DNA from: Avena insularis
Taxonomy: Eukaryota > Streptophyta > Magnoliopsida > Poales > Poaceae
Direction of reading: 5' to 3'
NCBI GenBank assembly: GCA_023614405.1
Contig: CM042685.1
Span: 230,061,661 to 230,125,660 of the forward strand
Length of the DNA: 64,000 nt
The notes under the pieces are model-generated. The model was not told the origin of the DNA, ran no database searches, and worked only from the letters and a program-made list of their open reading frames with translations. This document shows, in pieces, positions 33,921 through 46,800 of the stretch (the first letter of the stretch is position 1; each line of letters begins with the position of its first letter). A program made the position numbers and the translations under genes.

Positions 33921-35168
33921 ATGGCCGATCGACGTAAGGATCTGGCGGATCCACTTCCTGGTGGTGCTCCGGCTACCGGCGGGGATATGTCGGTCCGTAA
34001 ACCGGATCTGGCGTCAAAGGGGAAATCGTCTGAGGGATCTGGATCATCCAAGGCAGCTTCGGGCGACGGAGTTGCTGAGATGTTGGGTCGCCTCAACCTC
34101 ACTTCACAAGAATCCGCTGCTTTTATTCTGGATGATGAGGAGAACGAGCACCCTGGCTGCCCTGATTGGGCGCTGATTGGTAAGGTCTTAGCCCCTAACC
34201 TCCTGCATGTTTCGACTATCAAGACTATCCTGAGGTATGCATGGGGTAACCCTAAGGGGCTGGAGGTTCGATCGATGGGACCTAACCTGTTCATGGCAGA
34301 ATTCCTCAGCAAGGTGGATATGGACCGTGTGGTAGATGGATCACCTTGGAATATCAATAAACATGGTATCTTGCTGAAGAGGTTTGACCAAGCCATTAGG
34401 CCTAGTGAGGTGTGCTTTGATAGCCTCACTATTTGGGCTCGCATTCTCAATCTGCCATTTGGTCCGATGAACAATTCGAAAGGAAAAGATCTTCCAGGCA
34501 CTGTTGGCACTGTTGAGAAAATGGATGTGGACAGTAAGGGTCGTGCTTGGGGGGAGTATCTCCGGGTCAGGGTCTCGATTCGCGCCCATGAACCGCTGAT
34601 GCGCTGTGTGACAGTTTACTCCCAGAAAAGACAGACCACTGATGTGTACCAGGTGATGTATGAACGACTACTGATCTTCTGTTTCTCCCGTGGTCTGCTA
34701 GGGCACTCCTCTAGTACCTGCATGACACCGGGGGAACGGGATGATCAGGGTTTCTTGCCCTGGCATGGACCACGTCTATGTGTTCCTGAAGACAAGAAGA
34801 AAAATGTTAGTTCCCGGTCAGGTCAAAGCTCGTTCTCGAGTAATCAACCTGACCCGGCTGCTGGTCGGAATGGATCGGCACCTACTCCTGCCCAGGATGT
34901 GCAGGGAGTTGATACCTCGGGTGAGGTCCAATCACCCAAGAAGCAGCGCAAGACGCGTGCAAACCGTGGTCAGGCCGCTGCGCCTACAGCTAGAGGTGGT
35001 CCAAAGCGTTCTGGTAAAACAAAAACTAAGGAACAAGACAATGCTACCCTATTCAGTGGTCAGAAGAGGAAGGTTTATCGTCCAAAACCTACTGCTGGCT
35101 TTCTGTCAGAAGGTGCGACAGGTGCGCTTTCAATCCTACCTGCTGGCGAGGTGATCTTTGAGGCTTGA
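33921..35168 (+). CDS. LINE ORF1 protein (DUF4283 and zinc knuckle)
   Basis: An intact frame of 415 residues from the first in-frame ATG (MADRRKDLADPLPGG). Residues about 90-200 hold the DUF4283 pattern (LAPNLLHVSTIKTILRYAWG, GPNLFMAEF, DRVVDGSPWNINKHGILLKR, WARILNLPFG). A degenerate knuckle FCFSRGLLGHSSSTC follows near residue 250; its second Cys is replaced by Arg, so zinc binding is doubtful. The C-terminus is Lys/Arg-rich. ORF1 proteins of plant LINEs bind the element RNA. The Copia element inserted 70 bp after its stop and separated it from ORF2. Confidence 0.85.
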   Translation: MADRRKDLADPLPGGAPATGGDMSVRKPDLASKGKSSEGSGSSKAASGDGVAEMLGRLNLTSQESAAFILDDEENEHPGCPDWALIGKVLAPNLLHVSTIKTILRYAWGNPKGLEVRSMGPNLFMAEFLSKVDMDRVVDGSPWNINKHGILLKRFDQAIRPSEVCFDSLTIWARILNLPFGPMNNSKGKDLPGTVGTVEKMDVDSKGRAWGEYLRVRVSIRAHEPLMRCVTVYSQKRQTTDVYQVMYERLLIFCFSRGLLGHSSSTCMTPGERDDQGFLPWHGPRLCVPEDKKKNVSSRSGQSSFSSNQPDPAAGRNGSAPTPAQDVQGVDTSGEVQSPKKQRKTRANRGQAAAPTARGGPKRSGKTKTKEQDNATLFSGQKRKVYRPKPTAGFLSEGATGALSILPAGEVIFEA

Positions 35169-35236
35169 TGTCATGCTCTTGAGCTCAGAGGCAATATTCC
35201 AGTAGCAAGTCTCGAATCAAACAAAAAGCAGAAGAC

Positions 35237-35241
35237 GGCCA
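35237..35241. repeat. Target-site duplication of the Copia element, left copy (GGCCA)
   Basis: GGCCA directly precedes the LTR start TGTTGG at 35242 and recurs directly after the 3' LTR at 43804-43808. Confidence 0.9.
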
Positions 35242-36942
35242 TGTTGGAATTATACCCTAGAGGCAATAATAAAGATGTTATTATTATAATTCTTGTTCAT
35301 GATAATGTTTATATTCCATGCTAGAATTGTATTAAGCGGAAACTTTAATACTTGTGTGGTTTGTGAACAACACCGTGTCCCTAATACGCCTCTAAGGACT
35401 AGCTCATTGATTAATGATGGTTAAGGTTTCCTAACCATGAACATGAGTTGTCAATTAATAATGAGGTCATATCATTGGGAGAATGATATGGTGGACAGAC
35501 CCAAACTAAGCGAAGCAATTAGATCGTGTCATCGTGTTCGTCTTTGCGAAGCTTTTCTTATGTCAAATATTGTATTCCTTAGACCATGAGATAATACAAC
35601 TCCCTGGTATCGGAAGAAAGCTTTGAGGTCATCAAACTTCATCCTATGAGAGGGTGATCATAAAGGTGTCTCTCAGGTGATCGGAAAGTATCTGTTGGGT
35701 TGTATGTATCGAGATGGGATTTGTCCCTCCCAAGTCGGAGAGATATACTTCGGGCCCACTTGGTAATCGATATCAACACCGCTTGCAAGCATGTGGTTAA
35801 GGAGTTAATCACAAAGTGATATCGGATTACGAACGAGTAAAGTACTTCTGTGAGCGAGATTGAACTAGGTATGGCAGTGCAAGCGATCGAATCTCGGGCA
35901 AGTAAAATATCGCGAGGCGAAGGAATATATATATGGGATTGATTGAATCCTGGCATCGTGGTTCATCCGATATGATCATCGATGAATGTGTAGTCAATAT
36001 GGGTTTCAGACCCGCTGTTGGTTATTGATAGAAGATCATGTGCATATTCTCGAACCCGCAGGTCACACACTTAACGTGTCTCGGCTAGGATAGATTGGAT
36101 AATTGGTTTATGAGTTTTTGTTGAGTCTCGGATGGGGTCTGGGACATCACGAGAGGTTCGGAGTGGTCCGGAGAATAAGATTCATATAAGGCGGTGTAGT
36201 TTTGGAGTTGAATTGTTCAGGTTAATCGGTATTGTCTTAAGCTTCTAGAACCTTCCGGAAGGGGACCAACGTGGCCCCACCTTCCGGGAGGGGGCATGGG
36301 CCTATGAGGGAGTGCCCTGGCCGCATTGGGCCAGGGGCACAAGGCCCCATAGGGCCCAGCCGGCCAAGAGGCTTTAAACTCTAGATAGAGCTTCTAGAAG
36401 GGGGGGTTTCCTTGCCCCCCACTCCTCCTCCTTGGCCGTCGGCCTTGGCTTGGAGGAGGGGGGGCTAGGGTTGCCGCCCCACCCCTCTATATAAAGAGGG
36501 CTGGGGGAGCACCACCCCCACACCTTCCCCTCCAAAGCTAGCCGCCCTGCTGCCCTCCTCTCTCTCCCTCACGACTGCGTGTAGGCGAAGCCCTGCTGCA
36601 GAAACTCTCCACCATATACACCACGCCGTCGTGTTGTAGATCCAATCCGTCTCTCCACCATACTTGCTGGACCGAGGAAGGAGGAGACGTCGAGGTGTTG
36701 CACGTGTGCATCTCACGGAGGCACCGCCACTTGTGGTGCTAGATCGGATCGGATCGCGAGGAGGAGAAGCGAGTACGACTACATCACCCACGTTCCGACG
36801 AACGTTCCACTGTGTGAATCTTCAAGGGTATGAAGATCTAATCCAATCTCTCTCGTTGTTTGCATCTCCTAGATTAGATCTTGGCTTCCCTTTTGTTCGC
36901 ATCCGTAGAAAATTTTGATTTACTATGTCGCGAATCCCTTCA
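35242..36942 (+). repeat. 5' LTR of the nested Copia element
   Basis: It begins TGTTGGAATTATACCC and ends gcgaatcccttca at 36942. TATATAAAG at 36488-36496 is the probable TATA box. Compared with the 3' LTR there are many one- or two-base indels, often in G or C runs, and fewer substitutions. Confidence 0.95.
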
Positions 36943-36943
36943 G

Positions 36944-36955
36944 TGGTATCAGAGC
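36944..36955 (+). promoter_or_regulatory. Primer binding site (initiator tRNA-Met)
   Basis: TGGTATCAGAGC lies one base after the LTR end and matches the complement of the plant initiator tRNA-Met 3' end. Confidence 0.92.
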
Positions 36956-38166
36956 TAGATCTATGCGTAGATGTGTTTCACGAGTAGAACGCAACATGGT
37001 TGTTGCAGGCGTTGATGTTTTCTGTTGCAAGCCTCTTGTTTGTGTTCTTCTTATGATGCGGGATAGTGAGATTGAAGCGGTCCAGGCCAACCTTACGCGA
37101 CGTCGTTCGCGAGACCGGCTCCGCACTTGACGTGTGGTTTGTTCCACACATGCGGCTGGTGGATGTCAGTTTCTCTCACTATAGTTGTCATGGGATTAAC
37201 ACCGGAGTTTGGCAACCATAATATCATCGTTGTGGCTTTCCGTAGGTAAGAATCGTTCTTAGCATCTACTCCCATAAGCCACGTAAAACATGCAACAACA
37301 AAGTAGAGACGTCTAACTTGTTTTTGCAGGGAGTGTTTTCTGTGATATGGTATGGCCCAAGATGTGATATGTATAATGTATGCGATGATCATGTTTTGTA
37401 ATGTTTCACGACTTGCATGTCGATGAGTACACAACCGGCAGGAGCCATATGGTTGTCTTTATAATTGTGTATGACATGTGTGTTAACTTCTTATGCGCCA
37501 TGTAATAGTTTCACTTTATCGCTAAGTAGTTAGCAATAGTTGTAGTTACTATTCGTGGTGGAGGCAATCATGGTGGAGTGATGAAGATCATGCCGGCACG
37601 CACAAGATGGAGATCATTGCGCGAAGATTGGCTATACCATGTCACATAAAGTTATATGCATGTGATGTTTATTCTTTTATGTATCTTATTATGCTTAGAT
37701 CGCGACGGTAGCATTATAAGATGATTCCTCAATTAAAGATCAAGATAAAAACTGTGTTCTCCCCAAGTATGCACCGCTATGCGAAGTTCCGTGTCCAAGC
37801 ATCACGTGATGATCGGGTGCTATAGACTCTACGCTCACATACAACGGGTGCAAGCCAGTTTTGCACACGCGGAAATACTTGGGTCTAACTTGACGAGCCT
37901 AGCATGTACAGACATGGCCTCGGAACACATGAACCGAAAGGTTAAGCATGAGTCATATGAATGATATGATCGACACTTCGTTGTCCACCATTGAAACCAC
38001 ATCTCTTCTCGTGAAGATCGGATTAGGTGTGGTGAATTTGGATCGTGTTCACTAAACAACTTGAGGGATGTTGAATTTAGTGGGAGTTCATCTAGTAATT
38101 TGATTAAAAGTTGAACTAGTTATCATGAACATGGTCTAATTTGTACTTGCAAATATTGTAGATCAA

Positions 38167-39130
38167 ATGGCTAAGTCCAACTTCAACTTCCACGTTTTTG
38201 CTGAGAAGGAAAAGCTTAGAAACAATAGGTCTAACTTCACCAATTGGTTCCGCAATCTAAGAATCATTCTCTCTGGCGGTCAAAAGGACTATGTCCTTGG
38301 GAAAGCGTTAGGTGACCCTGCACTATCAAGCTTCGGGTGATGAGAAAGCTGTCATCGGCGCAAAGATGATTATGGTGTGATTAAGAGCACCATGTTGTTT
38401 GCTATGGAACCGGAACTTCAAAATCGTTTTGAAGACTATCCCGGGCCCTTTGAGATTCTCGAAGAGCTGAAAACCATGTTTCAGACTCAGGCCGTTCGAG
38501 AGATATGAGATCTCAGAAGTTCTTTAAGCGCAAGATGGAGGAAGGGAGTTCCGTTAGTGAGCACGCCATTAAGATGACGGGCTACACTCAGCATGAGCAA
38601 CTGGAATGCACGATTCGGAGGAGCTCAAGATTGACGAGGGTTCTGCAATCACTCCTCCCAGCTACAAAAGTTTTGTAGTGACTCATAATCAGATTGGTTC
38701 CGATACGATCACCGAGCTCTTCGCAAAGCTGAAGGCCGCAGTGGACATCAAAAGGATAATCATGTGTTGATGGTCAACAAGCCCACCTTCAAGAAAGGTA
38801 AGGAGCAAAGAAGCCCTTCAAGAAGAGGCGGTGACAAGCGCCTTGCCCTGCCGAGAAGAAGCTCAAGTCTGGTCCTAAGCGGACAGGTGCTTCTATTGCA
38901 AGGACAAGGGTCACTAGAAGCGCAATTGTCCGAAGTACTTAGCGGACAAGAAGGCTGGCACCATCAAAGGTATATTTGATATGCATGTTATTGATGTTTT
39001 CCTTACTAGCCCTCGTTGTAGTGCCTGGGTATTTGATATCGGTTCAGTTGCTAATATTTGTAACTCGAAACAGGAGCTGCGGAATAGATGGCGGCTTGCG
39101 AGGGATGAGGAGGTGACGATCTGGCGTTGG
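38167..39130 (+). pseudogene. Copia gag and protease remnant
   Basis: The ATG at 38167 opens MAKSNFNFHVFAEKEKLRNN and FTNWFRNLRIILSGGQKDYV, typical of Copia gag. The frame breaks repeatedly after about 55 residues. A knuckle with an internal stop (CFYCKDKGH, stop, KRNC) lies near 38887-38930. The protease motif is read as WVFDIGSVANICNS at about 39027, with Ile where the catalytic D-[ST]-G needs Thr or Ser. No functional capsid or protease is encoded. Confidence 0.8.
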
Positions 39131-39210
39131 CAGCGGATCAAGAGTTGATGTGATGGCCGTCGCACGCTCTCCTTAGTTTTACCTTGAGGATTAGTTTTAA
39201 ACCTCAATAA

Positions 39211-40396
39211 ATGTTATTATGTACTGCGTTGAGCATGAACATTATTTCTGGATCTTGTTTATTGCAAGACGGTTATTCATTTAAATCGGAGAATAATGGT
39301 TGTTCTATTTATATGAGTAACATCTTTTATGGTCATGCATCTATTGTGAATGGTTTATTTCTTCTAAATCTTGAAAGGGATGAAACACACATCCATAACA
39401 TTGAGGCTAAGAGATGCAAAGTAGATAGTGATAATACTACTTATTTGTGGCACTGTCGTCTAGGTCATATTGGTGTAAAGCGCATGAAGAAACTCCATTC
39501 TGATGGACTTTTGGAGTCTCTTGATTTTGAATCATTTGACACATGCGAACCATGCCTCATGGGCAAGATGATCAAAACCCGTTCTCGATATGATGGAGCG
39601 AGCAGCGGACTTGTTGGAAATCATACATACGATGTATGCGGACCGATGAGTGTTTCGACGCGTGGTGGATATCGCTATTTTCTCACTTTTACCGATGACT
39701 TAAGTAGATATGGGTATATCTATTTAATGAAACATAAATCTGAAACATTTGAAAAGTTCAAGGAATTTCAGAATGAAGTGGAGAACCATCATAACAGAAA
39801 GATTAAGTTTCTACGATCCGATCGTGGGGGCGAGTATTTGAGTTATGATTTTCTCACGCATCTTAAAGCAAGCGGAATTGTTTCGCAACTCACGCCACCC
39901 GGAACACCACAGCGCAATGGTGTGTCTGAGCGCTGGAACCGAACCCTATTAGATATGGTGCGATCGATGATGTCTTCTTGATTTGCCGTTATCATTTTGG
40001 GGTTATGCATTAGAAACCGCTGCATTCACTTTAAATAGGGCTCCATATAAATCCGTTGAGGCGACACGTATGAACTGTGGTTTGGTGCTAAACCTAAGTT
40101 GTCGTTTCTTAAAGTTTGGGGATCACGGCTTCGTCAAGAAGTTGATCTTTGGACAAGCTCGAACCCAAAGCGAGAAATGCGTCTTCATAGGTTACCCTAA
40201 GGAAACTATTGGGTATACCTTCTATCACAGAACCGAAGGCAAAGTGTTTATGAAGAACGGTTCCTTTCTTGAGAAGGAGTTTCTCTCGAAAGAAGTGAGT
40301 GGGAGGAAAGTAGAGCTAGATGAGGTTATTGAACCTTCTCTTGAGTTGGAGAGTAGCGCAACACCTGAAATTGTTCGATTGCCTTTGCAACGATAG
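39211..40396 (+). pseudogene. Copia GAG-preintegrase and integrase
   Basis: 39211-39981 encodes HCRLGHIGVKRMKKLHSDG..CEPCLMGK (zinc finger), YDVCGPMSVSTRGGYRYFLT, SDRGGEYLSYDF and ERWNRTLLDM, the D-D-E core. In the first D block the usual IHTDVCGP is altered to HTYDVCGP. After a frameshift at about 39980 the next frame (39983-40396) continues FWGYALETAAFTLNRAP and CVFIGYPKETIGYTFYH. The protein is close to the integrase of the minus-strand element at 27483-28778. Frameshifts make it inactive. Confidence 0.88.
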
Positions 40397-40405
40397 AGGA
40401 AGCTA

Positions 40406-42086
40406 ATGACAAGGATCATGAAGCTTGGACGATCTTTGCTCTTGAGCGTCGCAGTCGACAAGGTCGCGTGCCCCTCTGAGTGGAATGCGGCAACCTGTCT
40501 TGTTAGTAGAAGACGTGAACCTACGAACTATGAGGAAGAAGCGATGATGAGCCTAGACTCTGAGAAATGGCTAGAAGCCATGAAATCCGAATTGGGATCC
40601 ATGAGCGAAAACCAAGTATGGACTTTGGTGGACCCTCCTAGCGACCAAAAGGCCGTTGAGTGCAAATGGATCTTCAAGAAGAAAACGGACGCGGATGGTA
40701 ATGTTACTGTCTATAAAGCACGGCTTGTCGCGAAAGGTTTTCGACAAGTTCAAGGTGTTGACTACGATGAGACTTTCTTCCCGTAGCGATGTTTAAGTCC
40801 ATTTGGATTTTATTAGCAATTGTTGCGTTTCATGATTATGAAATATGGCAGATGGATGTCAAGACTGCTTTCCTCAATGGCAACATTGATGAAGAGTTGT
40901 ATATGATGCAACCCGAAGGTTTTGTCGATCCTAAGGATGCTGATAAAGTATGCAAACTTCAGCGTTCCATTTATGGACTGAAGCAAGCATCTTGGAGTTG
41001 GAACCTTCGTTTTGATCAAGTGATCAAGAGCTTTGGATTTGTTCCAAATTGCTACGAAGCTTGCATCTACAAGAAAGTGAGTGGGAGCTCGGTGACGTTT
41101 CTAGTACTATATGTGGATGACATATTGATTATTGGAAATGACATCAACATGCTTAATGATGTGAAGAGTTATTTGAACAAGTGTTTTTCAATGAAAGACC
41201 TAGGTGAAGCTGCTTATATATTGGGCATCAAAATCTATAGAGATAGACAAAGATGCCTGATAGCTTTAAGCAGTACATACCTAGACAAAGTTACGAAAAG
41301 GTTCAGAATGGATAAGGCAAAGAAAGGTTCAAGGCCTATGTTGTCGGTAAGATATTGAGCAAGGCTCGGTGTCCATTCTGAAATGATAGGGAAGCTATGA
41401 GCAAAGTGCCTTATGCCTTGGCCATAGGTTCTATCATGTATGCCATCTGTGTACTAGACGGATGTGTCCAATGCTCTTAGTTTGACGAGCAGATATCAAA
41501 GTGATCCAGGAGTGGAACACTGGACAGCCGTGAAGAACATCCTAAAGTACCTAAATAGAACTAAAGAAATGTTCTTAGTCTATGGGGGTGATGAACAACT
41601 CGTCGTAAAAGGTTACGTCGATGCTAGTTTCGACACCGACAAGGATGATTCTAAATCTCGAGACGGGATCGTATATTTTGAATGGAGGAGTTGTGAGCTG
41701 GAAGCTGCAAGCAAAGCGTGATCGCGGGATCTACAGTAAAAGCGGAATACATTGCTGCTGCAGAAGCGTCAAGTGAAGGAGTTTGGATCAGGAACTTCAT
41801 CACTAAGCTTGGCGTGGTTCCAAGTGCATTGGACCCACTTGAGATATTGTGTGACAACACTGGCGCCATAGCACTCGCTAAGGAACCAAGATATCATCCA
41901 AAGACCAAGCATATCAACCGCAAGTTTCATATAATCCGAGATTATATAGCAGATGGAGATCTGAAGATTAGCAAAGTACATACAGATCTGAATGTCGCAG
42001 ATCCATTGACTAAACCTCTTCCACGTGTAAAACATGATCAGCACCTCAGTGCCATGGGTGTGAGATTGTTGCCAAATATAAACTAG
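40406..42086 (+). pseudogene. Copia reverse transcriptase and RNase H
   Basis: 40406-40786 has WLEAMKSELGSMSENQVWTL and KARLVAKGFRQVQGVDYDE, then a stop (FFP). 40789-41358 has WQMDVKTAFLNGNIDEELYM, SIYGLKQASWSWNLRFDQ and the catalytic YVDDILIIGND. 41464-41721 and 41718-42086 carry the RNase H part: YVDASFDTDKDDSKS, ILCDNTGAIALAKEP and KVHTDLNVADPLTKPLPR. There are at least three frame breaks. The polypurine tract gtgcaagtgggagac follows at 42100-42114. Confidence 0.9.
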
Positions 42087-42114
42087 ATTATTGACTCTAG
42101 TGCAAGTGGGAGAC

Positions 42115-43803
42115 TGTTGGAATTATGCCCTAGAGGCAATAATAAAGATGTTATTATTATAATTCTTGTTCATGATAATGTTTATATTCCATGCTAGAAT
42201 TGTATTAAGCGGAAACTTTAATACTTGTGTGGTTTGTGAACAACACGTGTCCCTAATGCGCCTCTAAGGACTAGCTCATTGATTAATGATGGTTAAGGTT
42301 TCCTAACCATGGACATGAGTTGTCAATTAATAATGAGGTCATATCATTGGGAGAATGATATGGTGGACAGACCCAAACTAAGCGAAGCAATTAGATCGTG
42401 TCATCGTGTTCGTCTTTGCGAAGCTTTTCTTATGTCAAATATTGTATTCCTTAGACCATGAGATAATACAACTCCCTGGTATCGGAAGAAAGCTTTGAGG
42501 TCATCAAACTTCATCCTATGAGAGGGTGATCATAAAGGTGTCTCTCAGGTGATCGGAAAGTATCTGTTGGGTTGTATGTATCGAGATGGGATTTGTCCCT
42601 CCCAAGTCGGAGAGATATACTTCGGGCCCACTTGGTAATCGATATCAACACCGCTTGCAAGCATGTGGTTAAGGAGTTAATCACAAAGTGATATCGGATT
42701 ACGGAACGAGTAAAGTACTAACGTGAACGAGATTGAACTAGGTATGACTGCAAGCGATCGAATCTCGGGCAAGTAAAATATCGCGAGACGAAGGGAATAT
42801 ATATATGGGATTGATTGAATCCTGGCATCGTGGTTCATCCGATATGATCATCTATGAATGTGTGGGAGTCAATATGGGTTTCCAGACCCCGCTGTTGGTT
42901 ATTGATAGAAGATCATGTCTGCATATTCTCGAACCCGCAGGGTCACACACTTAACGTGTCTCGACGCTAGGATAGATTGGATAATTGGTTTATGAGTTTT
43001 TGTTCGGAGTCTCGGATGGGATCCGGGACATCACGAGAGGTTCCGAGTGGTGGGAGAATAAGATTCATATAAGGCGAGACAGTTTTGGAGTTGAATTGTT
43101 AGGGTTAATCGGTATTGTCGGAAGCTTCTAGAACCTTCGGAAGGGACCAACGTGGCCCCACCTTCCGGGAGGGCATGGGCCTATGAGAGTGCCCTGGCCG
43201 CATTGGGCCAGGGCACAAGGCCCATAGGGCCCAGCCGCCAAGAGGGTTTAAACTCTAGATAGAGCTTCTAGAAGGGGAGGGTTCCTTGCCCCCACTCCTC
43301 CTCCTTGGCCGACCTTGGCTTGGAGGAGGGGGGTTGCCGCCCACCCTCTATATAAAGAGGGCTGGGGGCGCACCACCCCCACACCTTCCCCTCCAAAGCT
43401 AGCCGCCCTGCTGCCCTCCTCTCTCTCTCCCTCCCGACTGCGTGTAGGCGAACCCTGCTGTAGAAACTCTCCACCATATACACCACGTCGTCGTGTTGTA
43501 GATCCAATCCATCTCTCCACCATACTTACTGGACCGAGGAAGGAGGAGACGTCGAGGTGCTGCACGTGTGCATCTCACGGAGGCACCGCCACTTGTGGTG
43601 CTAGATCGGATCGGATCGCGAGGAGGAGAAGCAAGTACGACTACATCACCCACGTTCCGACGAACGTTCATTGTCTGAATCTTCAAGGGTATGAAGATCT
43701 AATCCAATCTCTCTCGTTGTTTGCATCTCCTAGATTAGATCTTGGCTTCCCTTCTGTTCGCATCCGTAGACAATTTTGATTTACTATGCCGCGAATCCCT
43801 TCA
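42115..43803 (+). repeat. 3' LTR of the nested Copia element
   Basis: It begins TGTTGGAATTATGCCC directly after the polypurine tract and ends gcgaatcccttca at 43803. TATATAAAG occurs at 43349-43357. GGCCA follows at 43804-43808, completing the target duplication. Confidence 0.95.
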
Positions 43804-43862
43804 GGCCACCCCCTAACTCCTCTCGATCGGCGGATCAGGCAGAGGCTGTGCAGCCGCCAGCC

Positions 43863-46800
43863 ATGAATCTTCTCTCTTTGGGCTGCCGAGGCTTGGGTTG
43901 GACTCGACAGTTGGCGAACTTCGCTGGTTAGTTAGGTTCTACCGACCTACCTTCCTCTTCCTGTGTGAGACGAAGATGAACGATTCCCGTGTGCAAAACT
44001 TCATGTGGTCCTTAGGCTACACTGGCAGCTTTGCTATCAGCAGCGTTGGCCTAAGTGGAGGGTTCGCTCTTTTCTATATGCAGCCATACAACGTCTCTCT
44101 AAAGGGCTTCAACTCCCACTGTATTGATGTGGTAATCTCGAGGACTGAGAGCGAGCCATGGAGGGCTACCTTTGTGTATGGAGAACCGAAGAGAGAACTG
44201 CGACATGTGTTCTGGGATTTACTACAGCGTCTTCACGGACAATGGAGTGGTCCCTGGATCTGTTGCGGTGATTTTAACGAGGTTCTTAGTGGGGATGAGC
44301 ACTATGGCTCTTCTGACCGATCAGATAGCCAAATGGCTTTGTTCAGAGACTGTTTGGATACTTGTGGATTGACGGACCTCGGTTTCGTAGGCCCAAAATA
44401 TACTTGGAACAATAGACAGGAGGGTGCTGATCTGGTCTGTGTACGGCTTGACCGTGCGGTGGCAAACTCTGCGTTCATGGACCGCTTCTGTGGTTTCCAG
44501 GTGGAGAATGTGATCACTACTTCGTCAGATCATATGGCGATCTCTATTATGCTGGAAGGTAACGATGCTATCTCAAGAGGTCGGCCGGTCATGCAACAAT
44601 TCCGCTTCGAAGCAGCTTGGTTGCGTGCACCGGATTACAGAGATGTGGTGGAGAAATCCTGGGAAGAAGGCAGAAATGGAGATGTGTCCCTGCAGGTGAC
44701 ATGTGATAACCTGCGCTGCCTTGCTGGTTCCCTCAAGCGTTGGAGCAAAGACTCGTTTGGTGCGGTCAAGAAGAAGATTGGCAAGCTTGAAGCCAAGCGG
44801 AAACGGATGCGTCTCACCAATGCTGAAAATAATGAGATTCGCACTGTGGAGAAATCCTTATGCGAGCTGTTTGAGAGAGAGGAAATCATGGCCCGTCAAC
44901 GGTCGAGGGTGGACTGGCTCCGTGAGGGAGACCGTAACACCTCCTTCTTTCACGCGAGAGCTTCTGCGAGGAAGCGTGCTAATCGCATATCTCGACTTGT
45001 TAAGGAGGATGGTACGACATGTGTTGACAGTGCTGAGATTAAAGGTATGGTGCAGCAGTTTTATGGTCATTTATTTTCCTCTGAAGATTGCCCCTCTAGT
45101 GATGCTATCCTTGATGCCATTCCCCAGAAAGTGACGGCAGAGATGAACGACGCTTTGTGCCAGGCTTACACTGATGAGGAGATCAAGACGGCCTTGTTCC
45201 AGATGGGTCCAACTAAAGCGCCGGGACCTGATGGTTTTCCAGCGTTATTTTATGAAACCCACTGGGACTTTCTCAAGGATGAGATTTGTTGTGCGGTCCG
45301 AAGTTTCTTGGTTGGTGATCCTGTTCCTGAGGGATTCTGCGATTCGGTTATTGTACTCATACCAAAGACACCGAGCCCCCAACACCTAAAAAAATTTAGA
45401 CCGATCAGCTTGTGTAATGTACTTTACAAAATTGCTTCCAAAGTTCTGGCTAATAGATTGAAATTGCTTTTGCCCGAGGTTGTTGCTGAGAATCAAAGTG
45501 CCTTTGTTCCAGGGCGTTTGATCACTGATAATGCACTGATTGCATTCGAATGTCTTCATACCATCAGGCAACAACGAACTAAGAAGCCTTTCTTTGCCTT
45601 GAAGATTGATATGATGAAAGCGTACGACCGTGTTGAATGGAGCTATTTGCACGGTTGTTTGGCTAAGCTGGGTTTTGCTAGTACTTGGATCAATGCAGTG
45701 ATGAGGTGTGTTACTCTAACACGTTATGCAGTCCGAGTCAATGGAGAACTTACCGAGCCTATGGTACCCACTAGAGGTATCCGTCAGGGTGACCCCATCA
45801 GCCCCTATCTTTTCCTTCTATGCACTGAAGGTTTGTCCTGTCTTCTGCTAAAAAAGGAGACCCAAGGAGAGCTACAAGGAATCAAAAATGGCAGACTTGG
45901 TCCTTCTATAACACATCTCCTCTTTGCAGATGACAACATCTTTTTTGCTAGGAGTGATAAGAGAAGCGTTGAGGCTTTACACCATGTTCTGACCACTTTC
46001 TGCGAGGGATCGGGCCAAAGAATTAACCTGGACAAGTCAAATATTTTCTTCGGAAGTGATTGTCCTGTTGGTATCAAAGGTGGTATCAAACAGATTCTTG
46101 GGGTCCATAATGAGACTCTCCAAGACTCTTATTTGGGTATGCCTACTCAGATTGGTCGTTCTCCCGTCATCACATTTTGATACTTGTTTGATCGGATGTG
46201 GAGGAAAGTCAATGGCTTGTCCGACAGACCTCTCTCCAGGGCGGGTAATGAAATTTTACTCAAAGCTGTTATACAAGCCATTCCGACTTATGTGATGAGC
46301 TGATTTCCTTTGCCAACGGCCACCTATGATCAAATGAGGAAGATTGTTGCTGATTTCTGGTGGGGGTCGAGGGATGGAAAAAGAAAGACACATTGGCGAT
46401 CTTGGGACTGGTTGTCTTCCCCAAAGGATATTGGGGGCATGGGATTCCGGGACATGGAAACCTTCAACCAAGCTATGCTCGGGTGTTAGGAATAATAATC
46501 CCGATAGGACACGGAACGGTGACTGCACTCGGCGCGATTGGGGTTGGGCCAACATCGGGCGGCAGGCATGGCGTCTAGTCACTGACCCAAAATCTCTCTG
46601 TGCCCGAGTATTGAAAGGGCGCTACTTTCCCAATGGTGACTTTTGGAATGCAGAGTGTCCACGCTCGGCCTCATATACTTGGCGCGATATCCTGTTTGGG
46701 CGTCAGCTGATAATATTTGGTAGCCTCTAGGGAATTGGAGACGGACGTTCTGTAAGAATTCTGCATGACAGATGGATTCCTGGTTTTCCTCCTTGTACAC

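Larger units (their letters stand above)
35242..43803 (+). mobile_element. Complete Copia-type LTR retrotransposon nested in the LINE
   Basis: It has two LTRs (1,701 and 1,689 bp), a primer binding site, gag, protease, integrase, reverse transcriptase and RNase H in Copia order, a polypurine tract, and perfect 5-bp GGCCA duplications. The LTR opening TGTTGGAATTAT.CCCTAGAGG is of the Triticeae Angela/WIS/BARE kind, although the rest of the LTR differs from what I recall of those. The polyprotein is broken by many single-base changes. The LTRs differ mostly by short indels. Confidence 0.95.

Noticed and set aside
43315..43779. 154-residue plus-strand ORF in the Copia 3' LTR, and its counterpart in the 5' LTR
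   Set aside because: It lies wholly inside LTR sequence around the TATA box and leader, and has no protein signature.
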